Source: Massilia yuzhufengensis
GTDB lineage: Bacteria > Pseudomonadota > Gammaproteobacteria > Burkholderiales > Burkholderiaceae_D
Direction: 5' to 3'
NCBI RefSeq assembly: GCF_900112225.1
Contig: NZ_FOLD01000012.1
Location: forward strand, 1 to 64,000
DNA length: 64,000 bases
This document shows positions 8,182-16,527 of this stretch, piece after piece (position 1 is the stretch's first letter; each line of letters opens with the position of its first letter). Made by a program: the position numbers and the translations under genes. Under the pieces are notes generated by a model. It was not told the DNA's origin. It saw only the letters and a list, made by a program, of their open reading frames with translations, and did not search any database.

Positions 8182-9033
8182 ATGAAAGCACTCGACCTGG
8201 ACGTGCTGGCCATGATCGTGGCGGTGGCCGATACCGGCAACATCAGCCGCGCGGCCGAAGTCGTGCACCGCTCGCAGTCGGCGGTGAGCATGCAGATCAA
8301 GACCCTCGAGACCGCGCTCGGCAAGCTGCTGTTCGTGCGCCGGCCGCGCAGCGTCACGCCGACGCAGGACGGCGAGGTGCTGCTGATGTACGCGCGGCGC
8401 ATGCTGGCCCTGCGCGACGAAGCCTGGGCCGCGGTGGTGCGGCCCGACGTCACCGGGCGCGTCGTCATCGGCGTGCCGGACGATTACGCGTCCTCGCTGT
8501 TCCCGTCCATCCTCAAGAAGTTCTCGGCCACCTACCCGAAGGTCGAGATCCAGTTCGTCGGCCTGCCCAGCGTGGCGCTGGCCCCCATGGTCAAGGACGG
8601 CACGGTCGACCTGGTGTGCGCGACGCGCGTGAAAGGCCTGTCGGGGGAATTCGTGCGCTTCGAGCCGATGGTGTGGGCGGCCTCGCCCAGTTCGCAAGAC
8701 CTGTGGCGCGAACGGCCGCTGCCGATCGCCGTCTTCCTGCCCGGCAGCGTGGCGCGCGAGAACGCGATCCGCAGCCTGGAGGCGGCCGGCATCCCCTATC
8801 GCACCTCGTACGAAAGCCCGAGCCTGATGGGGCTGCTCAGCATGGTCGAGGCCGGGCTGGCGGTGGCGCCGCTGGCGCGCTGCGCCGTGCCGGCCCACTT
8901 CAGCCTGCTGGGACAGGCGCAGGGCTTGCCGGAAATCGATGCATTGGAGGTCATCCTGGCGCGCAGCGGCAAGTCGCGGCGCCCGCCGTGCGACTTCCTG
9001 GCCGACAAGATCATGTCGGAACTGCGGCGCTAG
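8182..9033 (+). CDS. LysR-family transcriptional regulator
   Basis: 283 residues. The N-terminal winged helix (about 1-62) shows ISRAAEVVHRSQSAVSMQIKTLE and the recognition-helix sequel, followed by a periplasmic-binding-protein-like effector domain (TGRVVIGVPDDYASSLFPSIL). It is divergent from the alpha/beta hydrolase gene, the usual layout for a LysR protein and its target. The 89-bp shared intergenic region is AT-rich relative to its surroundings and must carry both promoters. The effector is unknown. Confidence 0.93.
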   Translation: MKALDLDVLAMIVAVADTGNISRAAEVVHRSQSAVSMQIKTLETALGKLLFVRRPRSVTPTQDGEVLLMYARRMLALRDEAWAAVVRPDVTGRVVIGVPDDYASSLFPSILKKFSATYPKVEIQFVGLPSVALAPMVKDGTVDLVCATRVKGLSGEFVRFEPMVWAASPSSQDLWRERPLPIAVFLPGSVARENAIRSLEAAGIPYRTSYESPSLMGLLSMVEAGLAVAPLARCAVPAHFSLLGQAQGLPEIDALEVILARSGKSRRPPCDFLADKIMSELRR

Positions 9034-9190
9034 CGGCCCTGAAGCCTATGTCGGCACCGCCGTCTTTTCAAGCGGCGCACACTGATGCCCCTCAACTTGC
9101 GACCGGTCGCCACCCCTAGGATGGTCTGACCTGTGACGTCGGCTTCCCAGGCAGGACTGTTCCCTTTCCATTCACCTACCGGAGATCATC

Positions 9191-9637
9191 ATGGCAAACA
9201 ATCTGACCCGCTTCGACCCTTTCCGCGAGGTGCTGCGTGGATCGCCACTGCGCGGCATCGAGGAGCTGATGCGCGACTTCCCGCTCGCCTCGTCGCTGCG
9301 CGGCTTCGAGCCGGAGCGTCAGATCCGGATCGATGTCAACGAAACCGACCAGGCCTACGTGGTCAAGGCGGATATGCCTGGCTACCGGAAAGAGGATATC
9401 AAGATCGCGGTCGACGGCAGCGTGGTGTCCATTAGCGCCACGATGCAGGGGCAAGAGGAAAAGACCGAAGGCGACACCGTGTACAGTGAGCGCTATAGCG
9501 GATCGCAATACCGCAGCTTCACCCTGGCCCAGGAAGTGGACGATACCAAAACCGAAGCCAAGTACCAGGATGGGGTGCTTAGCCTGACCTTGCCGAAAAA
9601 GCCGGGAACGGCCAGGAAGCAGATCGCGATCCAGTGA
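9191..9637 (+). CDS. Hsp20 / alpha-crystallin small heat-shock protein
   Basis: 148 residues with an alpha-crystallin domain at about 45-140 (IRIDVNETDQAYVVKADMPG, then GVLSLTLPKK near the end). Such proteins bind unfolding clients without ATP. The start follows GGAGATCATC. Downstream lie a broken zinc alcohol dehydrogenase and a Mg2+ P-type ATPase fused to a Usp remnant; Hsp20, Adh, Usp and cation ATPases occur together in low-oxygen/stress clusters of many beta- and gammaproteobacteria, and this looks like an eroded version. Confidence 0.95.
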   Translation: MANNLTRFDPFREVLRGSPLRGIEELMRDFPLASSLRGFEPERQIRIDVNETDQAYVVKADMPGYRKEDIKIAVDGSVVSISATMQGQEEKTEGDTVYSERYSGSQYRSFTLAQEVDDTKTEAKYQDGVLSLTLPKKPGTARKQIAIQ

Positions 9638-9683
9638 GGGCGAGCGAAGCCGGCGCGGCGCAAGCGGCGGTCCAGGCGGCGCC

Positions 9684-9943
9684 ATGCACGCGGCGATGCG
9701 CGCCATGCTGCTCGAAGCGCCGGGCCGGCCTTTGCGCCAGGTGAGCCTGCCGGTGCCCACCGGCTGGGACTGTACGGCTTCGGCGCCGCCGCCCACCTGG
9801 CGGCCCAGCTGGCCTTGCACCAGGGGCGCTCGCTGTATGCCGTCACCCGGCCCGACGACCTGCGCTCGCAAGGCTTTGCCCGTGCCCTGGGTGCGATGTG
9901 GGCGGGCGCCGCGGTGCTCGTCCCGGCGCTGGCGGCGCGCTAG
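9684..9943 (+). pseudogene. Zinc-type alcohol dehydrogenase remnant (internal deletion)
   Basis: The first about 24 codons ([20 protein letters not shown]) match the start of zinc-dependent alcohol dehydrogenases. At about 9755 the frame changes and the sequence resumes in the Rossmann region ([20 protein letters not shown], then TRPDD and RALGAMWAG), ending in TAG at 9941-9943. About 140 residues including the zinc site are missing, and the C-terminal part is truncated too. Not functional. Confidence 0.7.
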
Positions 9944-9983
9944 CACACCTGCCGTGACCACGGTGCGCAAGGACGCCTCCGGC

Positions 9984-12605
9984 TCAGCCAAGGCCGGCCC
10001 GTCGCAGCAGCCAGGACTTGGCGACCATCGTGAGCAGGATGTAGCCGGCCAGGACCGCTCCCAGGCCTGCCCAGTAGCCGGCCGGCAGGGGTACCAGTCC
10101 CAGAAGCGGCGCCAGCGGCGACCAGGGCAGCCACAGCCCGGTGCCGCAGGCCAGCGCGCTGGCCACTGCCAGCGGCGCCGAAGGCCAGTTGGCGCGGCCG
10201 TGGCCGGCGCCGGTGCGGATCACGTAGACGATCAGGGTCTGGGACAGCAGCGACTCGACGAACCACCCGGTCTGGAACAGGGCAGGGGCCCCGGCAGCGC
10301 CCAGTCCGAACCACAGCAGGGCGAAGGTGGCATAGTCGAACAGCGAACTGATGGGGCCAAAGCACAGGACGTAGCGGCGCAGGGCCCCGATGTCCCAGCG
10401 CCGGGGGCAGGCCAGGTAGTCCGGGTCGACCCGGTCGGTGACCAGGGCGGTCTGGGCGCAGTCGTACAGCAAGTTATTAAGCAACACCTGGACCGGCGCC
10501 ATCGGCAGGAAGGGCAGCAGGACGCTCGCGCCCAGCACGCTGAGCACGTTCCCGAAATTCGAACTGGCGCTCATCCGGATGTACTTGACGATGTTGGCGA
10601 ATACCCGCCGCCCGGCCAGCACGCCCTCATCGATGGCGACCAGGCTTTTCTGCAGCAGGATCAGGTCGGCCGACTCGCGCGCCACCTCGGCGCCGGTATC
10701 TACCGCGATGCCGACGTCGGCCGCCTTCAGGGCCGGGCCGTCGTTGACGCCATCGCCCAGGAAACCGACCACGCGTCCCTGACCTTGCAGGCAGCGAATC
10801 ACGCGGGTCTTCTGCGCCGGCGCAAGCTTGGCGAATACCGTGGCCTGCACCGCTTGCCGGCCCAGCTCGGCGTCATTCATCGCCTCGACGCTGGCGCCAT
10901 CGATCACGGTGCCGGGATCGATCCCGACCATCCGGCAGACGTGGGCGCACACGGCCGCGTTGTCGCCGCTGAGCACCTTGACGGCGACCCCGTGCGCGCC
11001 GAGCGCGGCAATCGCGCCCGCTGCGGATTCCTTGGGTGGATCGAAGAAGGCGATGTAGCCAAGCAGCACCAGTTCGCGTTCCAGCGCAGTGTCGGCGAGC
11101 GCGTGCTCGTCGTCCCGGAGCGTGCGCCAGGCGATCGCGATCACCCGCAGGCCCTGCTCGTTGAGCCCCTGCGCCAGCGCGCCCAGCGCGCCGGCGTGGC
11201 CGGCGTCGAAGGCGACCGGACCGTCCGGGCCTTCTGCGTAACGACAGGCGCTGGTGATCTCCTCGACCGCACCCTTGCAGACCACGACGCGCTTGCCATC
11301 CGGCGCCTGCAGCACGACCGACATGCGGCGCCGTACGAAATCGAAGGGGATCTCGCCGAGCTTGCGCCAGCCCAGGTCGGGCCGCATGCGGGCGTGAGCG
11401 TGCACATGGCTCAGCACGGCGGTGTCGAGCAGGTTGCGCAGCCCGGTCTGGTAGTAGCTGTTCAGGTAGGCATAGTCGAGCACGCGCTCGGAGTCGCGGC
11501 CGAAGATATCGACGTGGCGTTCGAGCACCACCCGGTCCTGGGTCAGGGTACCGGTCTTGTCGGCGCACAGGACATCGATCGCCCCCAGGGTCTGGACCGC
11601 GGCGAGGCGCTTGACGATCACTTCGCGCCTGGACAGCGCCAGCGCGCCGCGCGCCAGGTTGGCGGTGACGATCACCGGCAGCATCTCGGGCGCCAGGCCC
11701 ACCGCCACCGCGCCGGCGAACAGCAGCGCCTCGTAGAAGTCGCCCTTGCGTGCCCAGTTCAGCAGCAGCACCAGTGCTGCCATCACCAGCATGATACGCA
11801 GCAAGAGTGCGATCACGCTGGCGATGCCGCGGTCGAAGTCGCTGCGTTCGCGTTGCCCACCCATGGCGCCGGCCAGCCGGCCGAAGCCGGTGCCGGCGCC
11901 GGTGGCGAACACCAGTGCGCAGGCACTGCCGCTGGTGACATGGGTACCCATCGCGCCAATGTTGTCGAGGTCGAGCGCAGCGCGGCCGCCGGGCGCCAGT
12001 GCCCCGGCCTGCTTGCGTACCGGCAGCGACTCGCCGGTGAGCGACGACTGGTCGACGAACAGGTCGATGGCCTCGATGAAGCAGACCTCGGCCGGGACCG
12101 GGTCGCCGGCGGCCAGCAGGACTATGTCGCCGGGCACGAGTTCCTCGAGCGGATGCTCGACCTCCATGGCCTCGGCGCCGGCCTGCGGTCCCGGCCGCCG
12201 CACCCGGACCGTGGTGCGCACCAGCGTGCGCAGGGCTTGCGCGGCGCGGTCGGCCCGGTACTCCTGTACAAAGCCAAGCGCCCCCGACACGCTCACCATG
12301 GCCACGATCATCGCGGCCCCGAAGCCCTGGCCGGTGGCCAGGTCGAGCCCGGCCAGGGCCAGCAGCAGCAAGGGCAGCGGGCGCGCAAACTGCGCCAGGA
12401 AGGCGAACAGCACCGGCTGCCGCTTGGCGCTGGCCACCAGGTTCGGCCCGTACAGGGTCAGCCTGGCCCCGGCTTCGGCCGGCGCAAGTCCGGCCGCGCC
12501 GGTGCGCAACAGGCGCAGGGCGGCGGCGGGATCGAGCGCGGCGAGCGTCGCCGGATCCGGGACGGCGCTGCGCGCCTGCTCGCGGCGCCTCGCCGCACCC
12601 TTCAT
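9984..12605 (-). CDS. mgtA: Magnesium-translocating P-type ATPase
   Basis: About 873 residues of a P3B-type ATPase of the MgtA/MgtB type that imports Mg2+ across the inner membrane. It shows a cation-ATPase N-terminal domain, an actuator loop with VDQSSLTGESLPVRK, the phosphorylated Asp349 in DKTGTLT, the hinge GDGVNDGPALKAADVGIAVD and C-terminal membrane helices. I chose ATG 12605 because it overlaps the stop of a small ORF (12655-12602) with a strong Shine-Dalgarno site; ATG 12629 in frame is the alternative but has no evident site. Translation is probably coupled to that small ORF. Confidence 0.93.
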   Translation of the reverse strand: MKGAARRREQARSAVPDPATLAALDPAAALRLLRTGAAGLAPAEAGARLTLYGPNLVASAKRQPVLFAFLAQFARPLPLLLLALAGLDLATGQGFGAAMIVAMVSVSGALGFVQEYRADRAAQALRTLVRTTVRVRRPGPQAGAEAMEVEHPLEELVPGDIVLLAAGDPVPAEVCFIEAIDLFVDQSSLTGESLPVRKQAGALAPGGRAALDLDNIGAMGTHVTSGSACALVFATGAGTGFGRLAGAMGGQRERSDFDRGIASVIALLLRIMLVMAALVLLLNWARKGDFYEALLFAGAVAVGLAPEMLPVIVTANLARGALALSRREVIVKRLAAVQTLGAIDVLCADKTGTLTQDRVVLERHVDIFGRDSERVLDYAYLNSYYQTGLRNLLDTAVLSHVHAHARMRPDLGWRKLGEIPFDFVRRRMSVVLQAPDGKRVVVCKGAVEEITSACRYAEGPDGPVAFDAGHAGALGALAQGLNEQGLRVIAIAWRTLRDDEHALADTALERELVLLGYIAFFDPPKESAAGAIAALGAHGVAVKVLSGDNAAVCAHVCRMVGIDPGTVIDGASVEAMNDAELGRQAVQATVFAKLAPAQKTRVIRCLQGQGRVVGFLGDGVNDGPALKAADVGIAVDTGAEVARESADLILLQKSLVAIDEGVLAGRRVFANIVKYIRMSASSNFGNVLSVLGASVLLPFLPMAPVQVLLNNLLYDCAQTALVTDRVDPDYLACPRRWDIGALRRYVLCFGPISSLFDYATFALLWFGLGAAGAPALFQTGWFVESLLSQTLIVYVIRTGAGHGRANWPSAPLAVASALACGTGLWLPWSPLAPLLGLVPLPAGYWAGLGAVLAGYILLTMVAKSWLLRRAGLG

Positions 12606-12655
12606 GGCTGCGGCCCGAATGCGCGACACGGTGCCACTATGATCGTCCTGTACAT
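12602..12655 (-). CDS. 17-codon ORF coupled to mgtA; likely universal-stress-protein start remnant
   Basis: ATG 12655 follows an excellent AAGGAGG (12661-12667). The peptide is MYRTIIVAPCRAFGPQP and its TGA overlaps the mgtA ATG as ATGA. The first eight residues look like the N-terminus of UspA-family proteins (MYRTIIVA-DGS), so the ORF probably arose when a deletion fused a usp start to the mgtA 5' end. It could now serve as a leader that brings ribosomes to mgtA. It has the length of the known MgtL leader but not its sequence; that similarity may be chance. Confidence 0.45.
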   Translation of the reverse strand: MYRTIIVAPCRAFGPQP

Positions 12656-12667
12656 GCTGCCCTCCTT

Positions 12668-13029
12668 GTCATCGGAATGCGGATGCACCACCTCGCGTCG
12701 ACAAACCGCGCCGCGTTCGGCGCGCAGGCGCAGCAAGCGCTGCCCACGCGCCTGCTGCTTCTCGAATTGTTCACCAAATATTGGTTTATTCCTATAGGGT
12801 TTACTGTGATCGGACGCTGGAATGAGACGCGGATCATGGTTCATGGCCGCAACGGAGGGCGCGCACTCCGGCGATGGGGGCCTGTGCCGGCGGGCTGGGC
12901 GGGTCCACCGTGCGACAAGACAGGCGGCCAACCTACGCGACCGACGCTTGCGGCAATCACACCACGGCGCAGTGCCTGCGCCCATGCTAGGATAGAACCT
13001 CGCAGACCGCTTCGACGAGCGTTCCAAGC
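12668..13029. other. Intergenic region between mgtA leader and the PAS-GGDEF-EAL gene
   Basis: About 360 bases with no convincing gene. An AT-rich patch at about 12765-12810, with imperfect dyad ACCAA-ATA-TTGGT, is the best place for the divergent mgtA and GGDEF promoters. No riboswitch fold could be assigned by eye. Confidence 0.5.
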
Positions 13030-15156
13030 ATGAAGACGAGCCCAGACGCAGGCAGCCCACGGCGCCTCGATGACCTGCTCGAGCATATCCCGGCGGGCGT
13101 CGTGGTGCATGGCCCGGACGGATGCATCCTGTCCGCGAACCGGCTTGCCCGCGAGCTGCTCGGGCAAGACACCGAACAGCTGGTCGGCACCGCCGCCACC
13201 CAGGCCGCCTGGCGTTTCCTGCGCCCGGACCGCACCCCCATGCCGCCCGGGGATTACCCGGTCAACGTGGTGCTGCGCTCGGGCGCCAAGGTCAGTCACC
13301 TGATCATCGGTGTCCCGGCCACCAGCCGCCACGGGCTGCGCTGGCTGATCTGCAATGCCTATCCCGAGTTCGACGAGGCCGGCCACCTGCACCAGGTGGT
13401 GGTGTGCTTCACCGACTGTACCGCGCTCAAGCGCGCCAAGCAGCGCCTGCAGAAGTCGGAAAAACGGCTGCGCCTGGTGCTCAAGGGCTCCACCGACGCG
13501 CCCTGGGACAACGACCTGGCCACCGGCGAAGTGTATTATTCGCCGCGCTGGTGGACGATGCTGGGCTACCGGCCCGGGGCGCTGCCGGTCGACGCCGGGC
13601 TGTGGGAGCGCCTGCTGCATCCGGACGACCGCGTCGCGGTGGCCGCCTTCCTGCGCGAGCTCTACAAGGGTGCGCTCACCAGCTACAGCATCGAACTGCG
13701 CTTGCGCCACCAGGATGGCCACTACGTGCCGGTGCTGTCGCGCGGTCTCGTGCTGCGCGACGAGCATGGCAAGCCGCTGCGCATTTCCGGCACCAACACC
13801 GACCTCACCGAGCGCAAGCAAGTCGAACGCCGTATCTACGAGGCCGCCTACTACGATCACCTCACCGGCCTGCCCAACCGCCGCTTCCTGGCCGAGGAAC
13901 TGGACAAGGCGCTGGCGCGCAGCAGCCGCTCCGGCCAGTTCGGCGCGCTGCTGTTCCTCGACCTGGACAACTTCAAGCTGCTCAACGACACCCTGGGGCA
14001 CGACGTGGGCGACGCGCTGCTGCGCGACGTGGCGCAGCGCCTGCGGCTGGCCCTGCGCCACAGCGACGGCCTGGCGCGCCTCGGCGGCGACGAGTTCGTG
14101 ATCGTGCTCGAGCAGCTGGGCGCGACCGCCTCCGAGGCGGCGGCCGAAACCGGCCACGTGGTGGAGAAGCTGCTGCAGGCGCTCGACCAGCCGCACTGCC
14201 TGGCCGAGCGCATGATCCTCAGCACGCCCAGCATCGGCATCGTGCTGTTCGAAGGCGCCACCGCGCACATCGACACGCTGCTCAAGCAGGCCGACCTGGC
14301 CATGTACCGGGCCAAGGCCGAGGGCCGCAACACCGCGCGCTTCTTCGACCCCAGCATGCAGGCCACGGCCGACCGCCAGCTGGCGCTCGAAGGCGCGCTG
14401 CGCCACGGCCTGGCCGACCGCCAGTTCGTGCTGTACTGCCAGCCGCAGTTCGACCGCAAGGGCCGCCTGGTGGGCGGCGAAGTACTGGTGCGCTGGCGGC
14501 GCGACGATGGGGGGCTGGTGGGGCCGACCGATTTCATCGGACTGGCGGAATCCTCGGGCCTGATCGGGCCGCTCGGACATTACGTGCTCGACGAGAGCTG
14601 CCGGGCGCTGGCGCGCTGGCGCGGCGACCGCACGCTGGAACGCCTGAAGCTGGCCGTGAACATCAGTGCGCGCCAGCTGCGCAGCGCCCAGTTCCCCGAC
14701 CTGGTGGCCGGCATCCTGGCCGATACCGGCGCCCCGCCGAGCAGGCTCTGCCTGGAGCTCACCGAGAGTGTCTTCGCCGAGAACGTCCCCGCCATCATCG
14801 AGCGGATGCAGGCGCTGCGCCGCATGGGCATCGAGTTCTCGCTCGACGATTTCGGGACCGGCTACTCGTCGCTGTCCTACCTCAAGCGCTTCCCGCTCAC
14901 GGCGCTGAAGATCGACCGCTCCTTCGTGCGCGACGTCCATGTCGATCCCGACGCCGGGCCCATCGTCGAGGCCATCATCGCGCTGGCGCGCAAGCTCAAG
15001 CTCGACATCGTCGCCGAAGGCGTCGAACACGAAGCGCAGCGCCGCTTCCTGGTGAGCGGCGGCTGCGGCGCGCTGCAGGGTTATCTACTGGGCCAGCCGG
15101 TGCCGATCGAAGAATTCGAGCATCTCTACAGCGCGGCAGGGCTGGGCCACGCCTGA
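13030..15156 (+). CDS. PAS-PAS-GGDEF-EAL cyclic-di-GMP protein
   Basis: 708 residues without membrane segments. Two PAS regions (about 10-130 and 140-265, the second ending in the PAC motif GTNTDLTERKQ) precede a diguanylate cyclase domain with an intact GGDEF at 352-356 and DLDNFKLLNDTLGH. An EAL domain follows: the signature is E484-V-L rather than EAL, but NISARQL, CLELTES, SLDDFGTGYSSLSYLKRFP and DIVAEGVE, which hold metal and catalytic residues, are present. It may both make and break c-di-GMP; direction cannot be judged from sequence. The AT-rich upstream region is shared with mgtA. Confidence 0.93.
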   Translation: MKTSPDAGSPRRLDDLLEHIPAGVVVHGPDGCILSANRLARELLGQDTEQLVGTAATQAAWRFLRPDRTPMPPGDYPVNVVLRSGAKVSHLIIGVPATSRHGLRWLICNAYPEFDEAGHLHQVVVCFTDCTALKRAKQRLQKSEKRLRLVLKGSTDAPWDNDLATGEVYYSPRWWTMLGYRPGALPVDAGLWERLLHPDDRVAVAAFLRELYKGALTSYSIELRLRHQDGHYVPVLSRGLVLRDEHGKPLRISGTNTDLTERKQVERRIYEAAYYDHLTGLPNRRFLAEELDKALARSSRSGQFGALLFLDLDNFKLLNDTLGHDVGDALLRDVAQRLRLALRHSDGLARLGGDEFVIVLEQLGATASEAAAETGHVVEKLLQALDQPHCLAERMILSTPSIGIVLFEGATAHIDTLLKQADLAMYRAKAEGRNTARFFDPSMQATADRQLALEGALRHGLADRQFVLYCQPQFDRKGRLVGGEVLVRWRRDDGGLVGPTDFIGLAESSGLIGPLGHYVLDESCRALARWRGDRTLERLKLAVNISARQLRSAQFPDLVAGILADTGAPPSRLCLELTESVFAENVPAIIERMQALRRMGIEFSLDDFGTGYSSLSYLKRFPLTALKIDRSFVRDVHVDPDAGPIVEAIIALARKLKLDIVAEGVEHEAQRRFLVSGGCGALQGYLLGQPVPIEEFEHLYSAAGLGHA

Positions 15157-15169
15157 GCCATGGCGCGCG

Positions 15170-15415
15170 CTAGCCGCGGTCGCGCATGCGCTCGGCCACG
15201 AAGTCCCGGAACATCGCCATCACCGGCGCCTCGGTGCGTCCGGCCAGCGTCACACAGGCGTAGCGCGCCGTGAGCGCCAGGCGCGGGCGCACCGGCAGCT
15301 CCACCAGCACGCCGGCGTCGATCCCTTCTCGCGCCGCCGCGGCCAGGCCCAGGTAGATCGCGTCGGTGCGCGCCACCGCGTCCACCAGGCTGTTCACGTC
15401 CTCGCATATGCGCCA
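15170..15415 (-). pseudogene. LysR-family regulator, C-terminal remnant
   Basis: About 80 codons resemble the end of a LysR effector domain (ICEDVNSLVDAVARTDAIYL, then LVELPVRPRLALTARYACVT and FRDFVAERMRD). The homology begins at about 15415 with no DNA-binding domain. On the other side of that point an unrelated fragment starts on the opposite strand, so a deletion joined two genes here. Confidence 0.55.
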
Positions 15416-15417
15416 TG

Positions 15418-15542
15418 CTACGATTGGCACGATCCATGTCATCGGCGCCGGCTTCGCCTTCCGCCTGCTGGCGCTGCGCTACGCGCTGGCGCTGCCGGTG
15501 CTGGAAGCCGATACCGGTTCCTTCGACGAGGAACCGGGCTGA
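15418..15542 (+). pseudogene. Possible TRIC/UPF0126 membrane protein, 3' remnant
   Basis: Forty codons ending in TGA at 15540-15542. The segment IGAGFAFRLLALRYALALPV has the look of the last helix of YadS/TRIC-family channels, which end in a similar hydrophobic stretch with an Arg-Leu-Leu-Ala-Leu pattern. The rest of the gene is absent. The match is short, so the assignment is tentative. Confidence 0.3.
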
Positions 15543-15546
15543 CGGG

Positions 15547-16527
15547 TCAGCGCCCCAGCATCTCGTCGAGAAAGCCCACGGTCGCGTCAACGGTGCTCTG
15601 TAGCCACGGGTCGAACAGCCAGAAGGTATGCGGGGTATCGGGCAGCAGCAGCACGCGGCCTGTGGCGCCGCGCGCGCGCATCCTTGCCACCATGTCGTCG
15701 CGTCCTGACTGGAAGCGCGACTGGGCGCTGCCGATGAAGAGCATCGGCGGCATCCCGCGCCGGACATAGCGGATCGGCGAAGCCTCGTGCCAGCGTCCGG
15801 GGTTTTCGGCGTAGCGCCCGCCGAGCCAGGCCGCCGCCGGCGAAGGTGCTTTGGCCGGATCGGTGTCGTGGCGGCGCGATTCCTCGGTGGTGAAATCGAG
15901 CACGCCGTCGATGTTGACGATCGCCTGCACCGCGCCCGATACGCCGCTGCCGGCCTGCGGATCGATGGGGTGCAGGTCCGCGCTCAGCCCGGCCAGGCTG
16001 GCCACCTGGGCGCCGGCGGAGCCGCCCGCCAGCACCACCCGCGCCGGATCGATGCCGTAGCGCGCCGCATGCGTCCGCACCCAGCGCACCGCGGCGCGCG
16101 CGTCATCGACGGCGGCAGGGTAGGGCGCTTCGCCGGCCAGGCGGTAGCTGATCGTGGCCGCCGCGTACCCGCGCTGGGCCAGGCGCAGTGCCATCGGCGC
16201 GAACTCGGTACGGTAGCCAGCGTTCCAGCCGCCGCCGTGCACGAACACCACCACCGGCAGCGTGTCACGGGGCGCGCGGGCCGGCAGGTACAGGTCCAGT
16301 TTCAGGCAGCGGCTGCCGTAGCGGACATAGCTCAGGTCGCGCACTACCCTTACATCCTCCGGCACTGCCGCGCTGGCAATGCGGATGAACGGGTACTTGC
16401 GGACCTGCTTGGGGTAAGTACGAGCGGCGTCGTAGGTGTTGTTGGGGTCCGGGGCAGGGTCGACGCAGGTCGCGCCAGCTGCCAGTGGCGCGGCCAAGCC
16501 AAGTACGAGCAGGCAGCGGAGCTTCAT
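15547..16527 (-). CDS. Secreted alpha/beta-hydrolase esterase (BD-FAE/carboxylesterase type)
   Basis: 326 residues with a Sec signal peptide (about 1-19). It has the HGGGW oxyanion motif at 97-101, nucleophile Ser170 in AGGSAGA and a C-terminal PHTFW histidine, as in esterases and deacetylases of plant-polysaccharide loci. The ATG (16527) overlaps the stop of the CE12-type esterase by four bases (ATGA), so the two are translationally coupled. Context suggests it removes acetyl or other ester groups from pectic material. The substrate is inferred, not shown. Confidence 0.85.
   Translation of the reverse strand: MKLRCLLVLGLAAPLAAGATCVDPAPDPNNTYDAARTYPKQVRKYPFIRIASAAVPEDVRVVRDLSYVRYGSRCLKLDLYLPARAPRDTLPVVVFVHGGGWNAGYRTEFAPMALRLAQRGYAAATISYRLAGEAPYPAAVDDARAAVRWVRTHAARYGIDPARVVLAGGSAGAQVASLAGLSADLHPIDPQAGSGVSGAVQAIVNIDGVLDFTTEESRRHDTDPAKAPSPAAAWLGGRYAENPGRWHEASPIRYVRRGMPPMLFIGSAQSRFQSGRDDMVARMRARGATGRVLLLPDTPHTFWLFDPWLQSTVDATVGFLDEMLGR

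Noticed and set aside
12602..12655. True MgtL-type Mg2+-sensing leader
   Set aside because: Same length as MgtL and next to mgtA, but the sequence looks like a Usp start and has few prolines; kept as a fusion remnant or leader rather than a homologue.
9684..12797. Plus-strand open frame of about 1040 codons
   Set aside because: Only its first codons are real (ADH remnant); the rest is antisense to mgtA.
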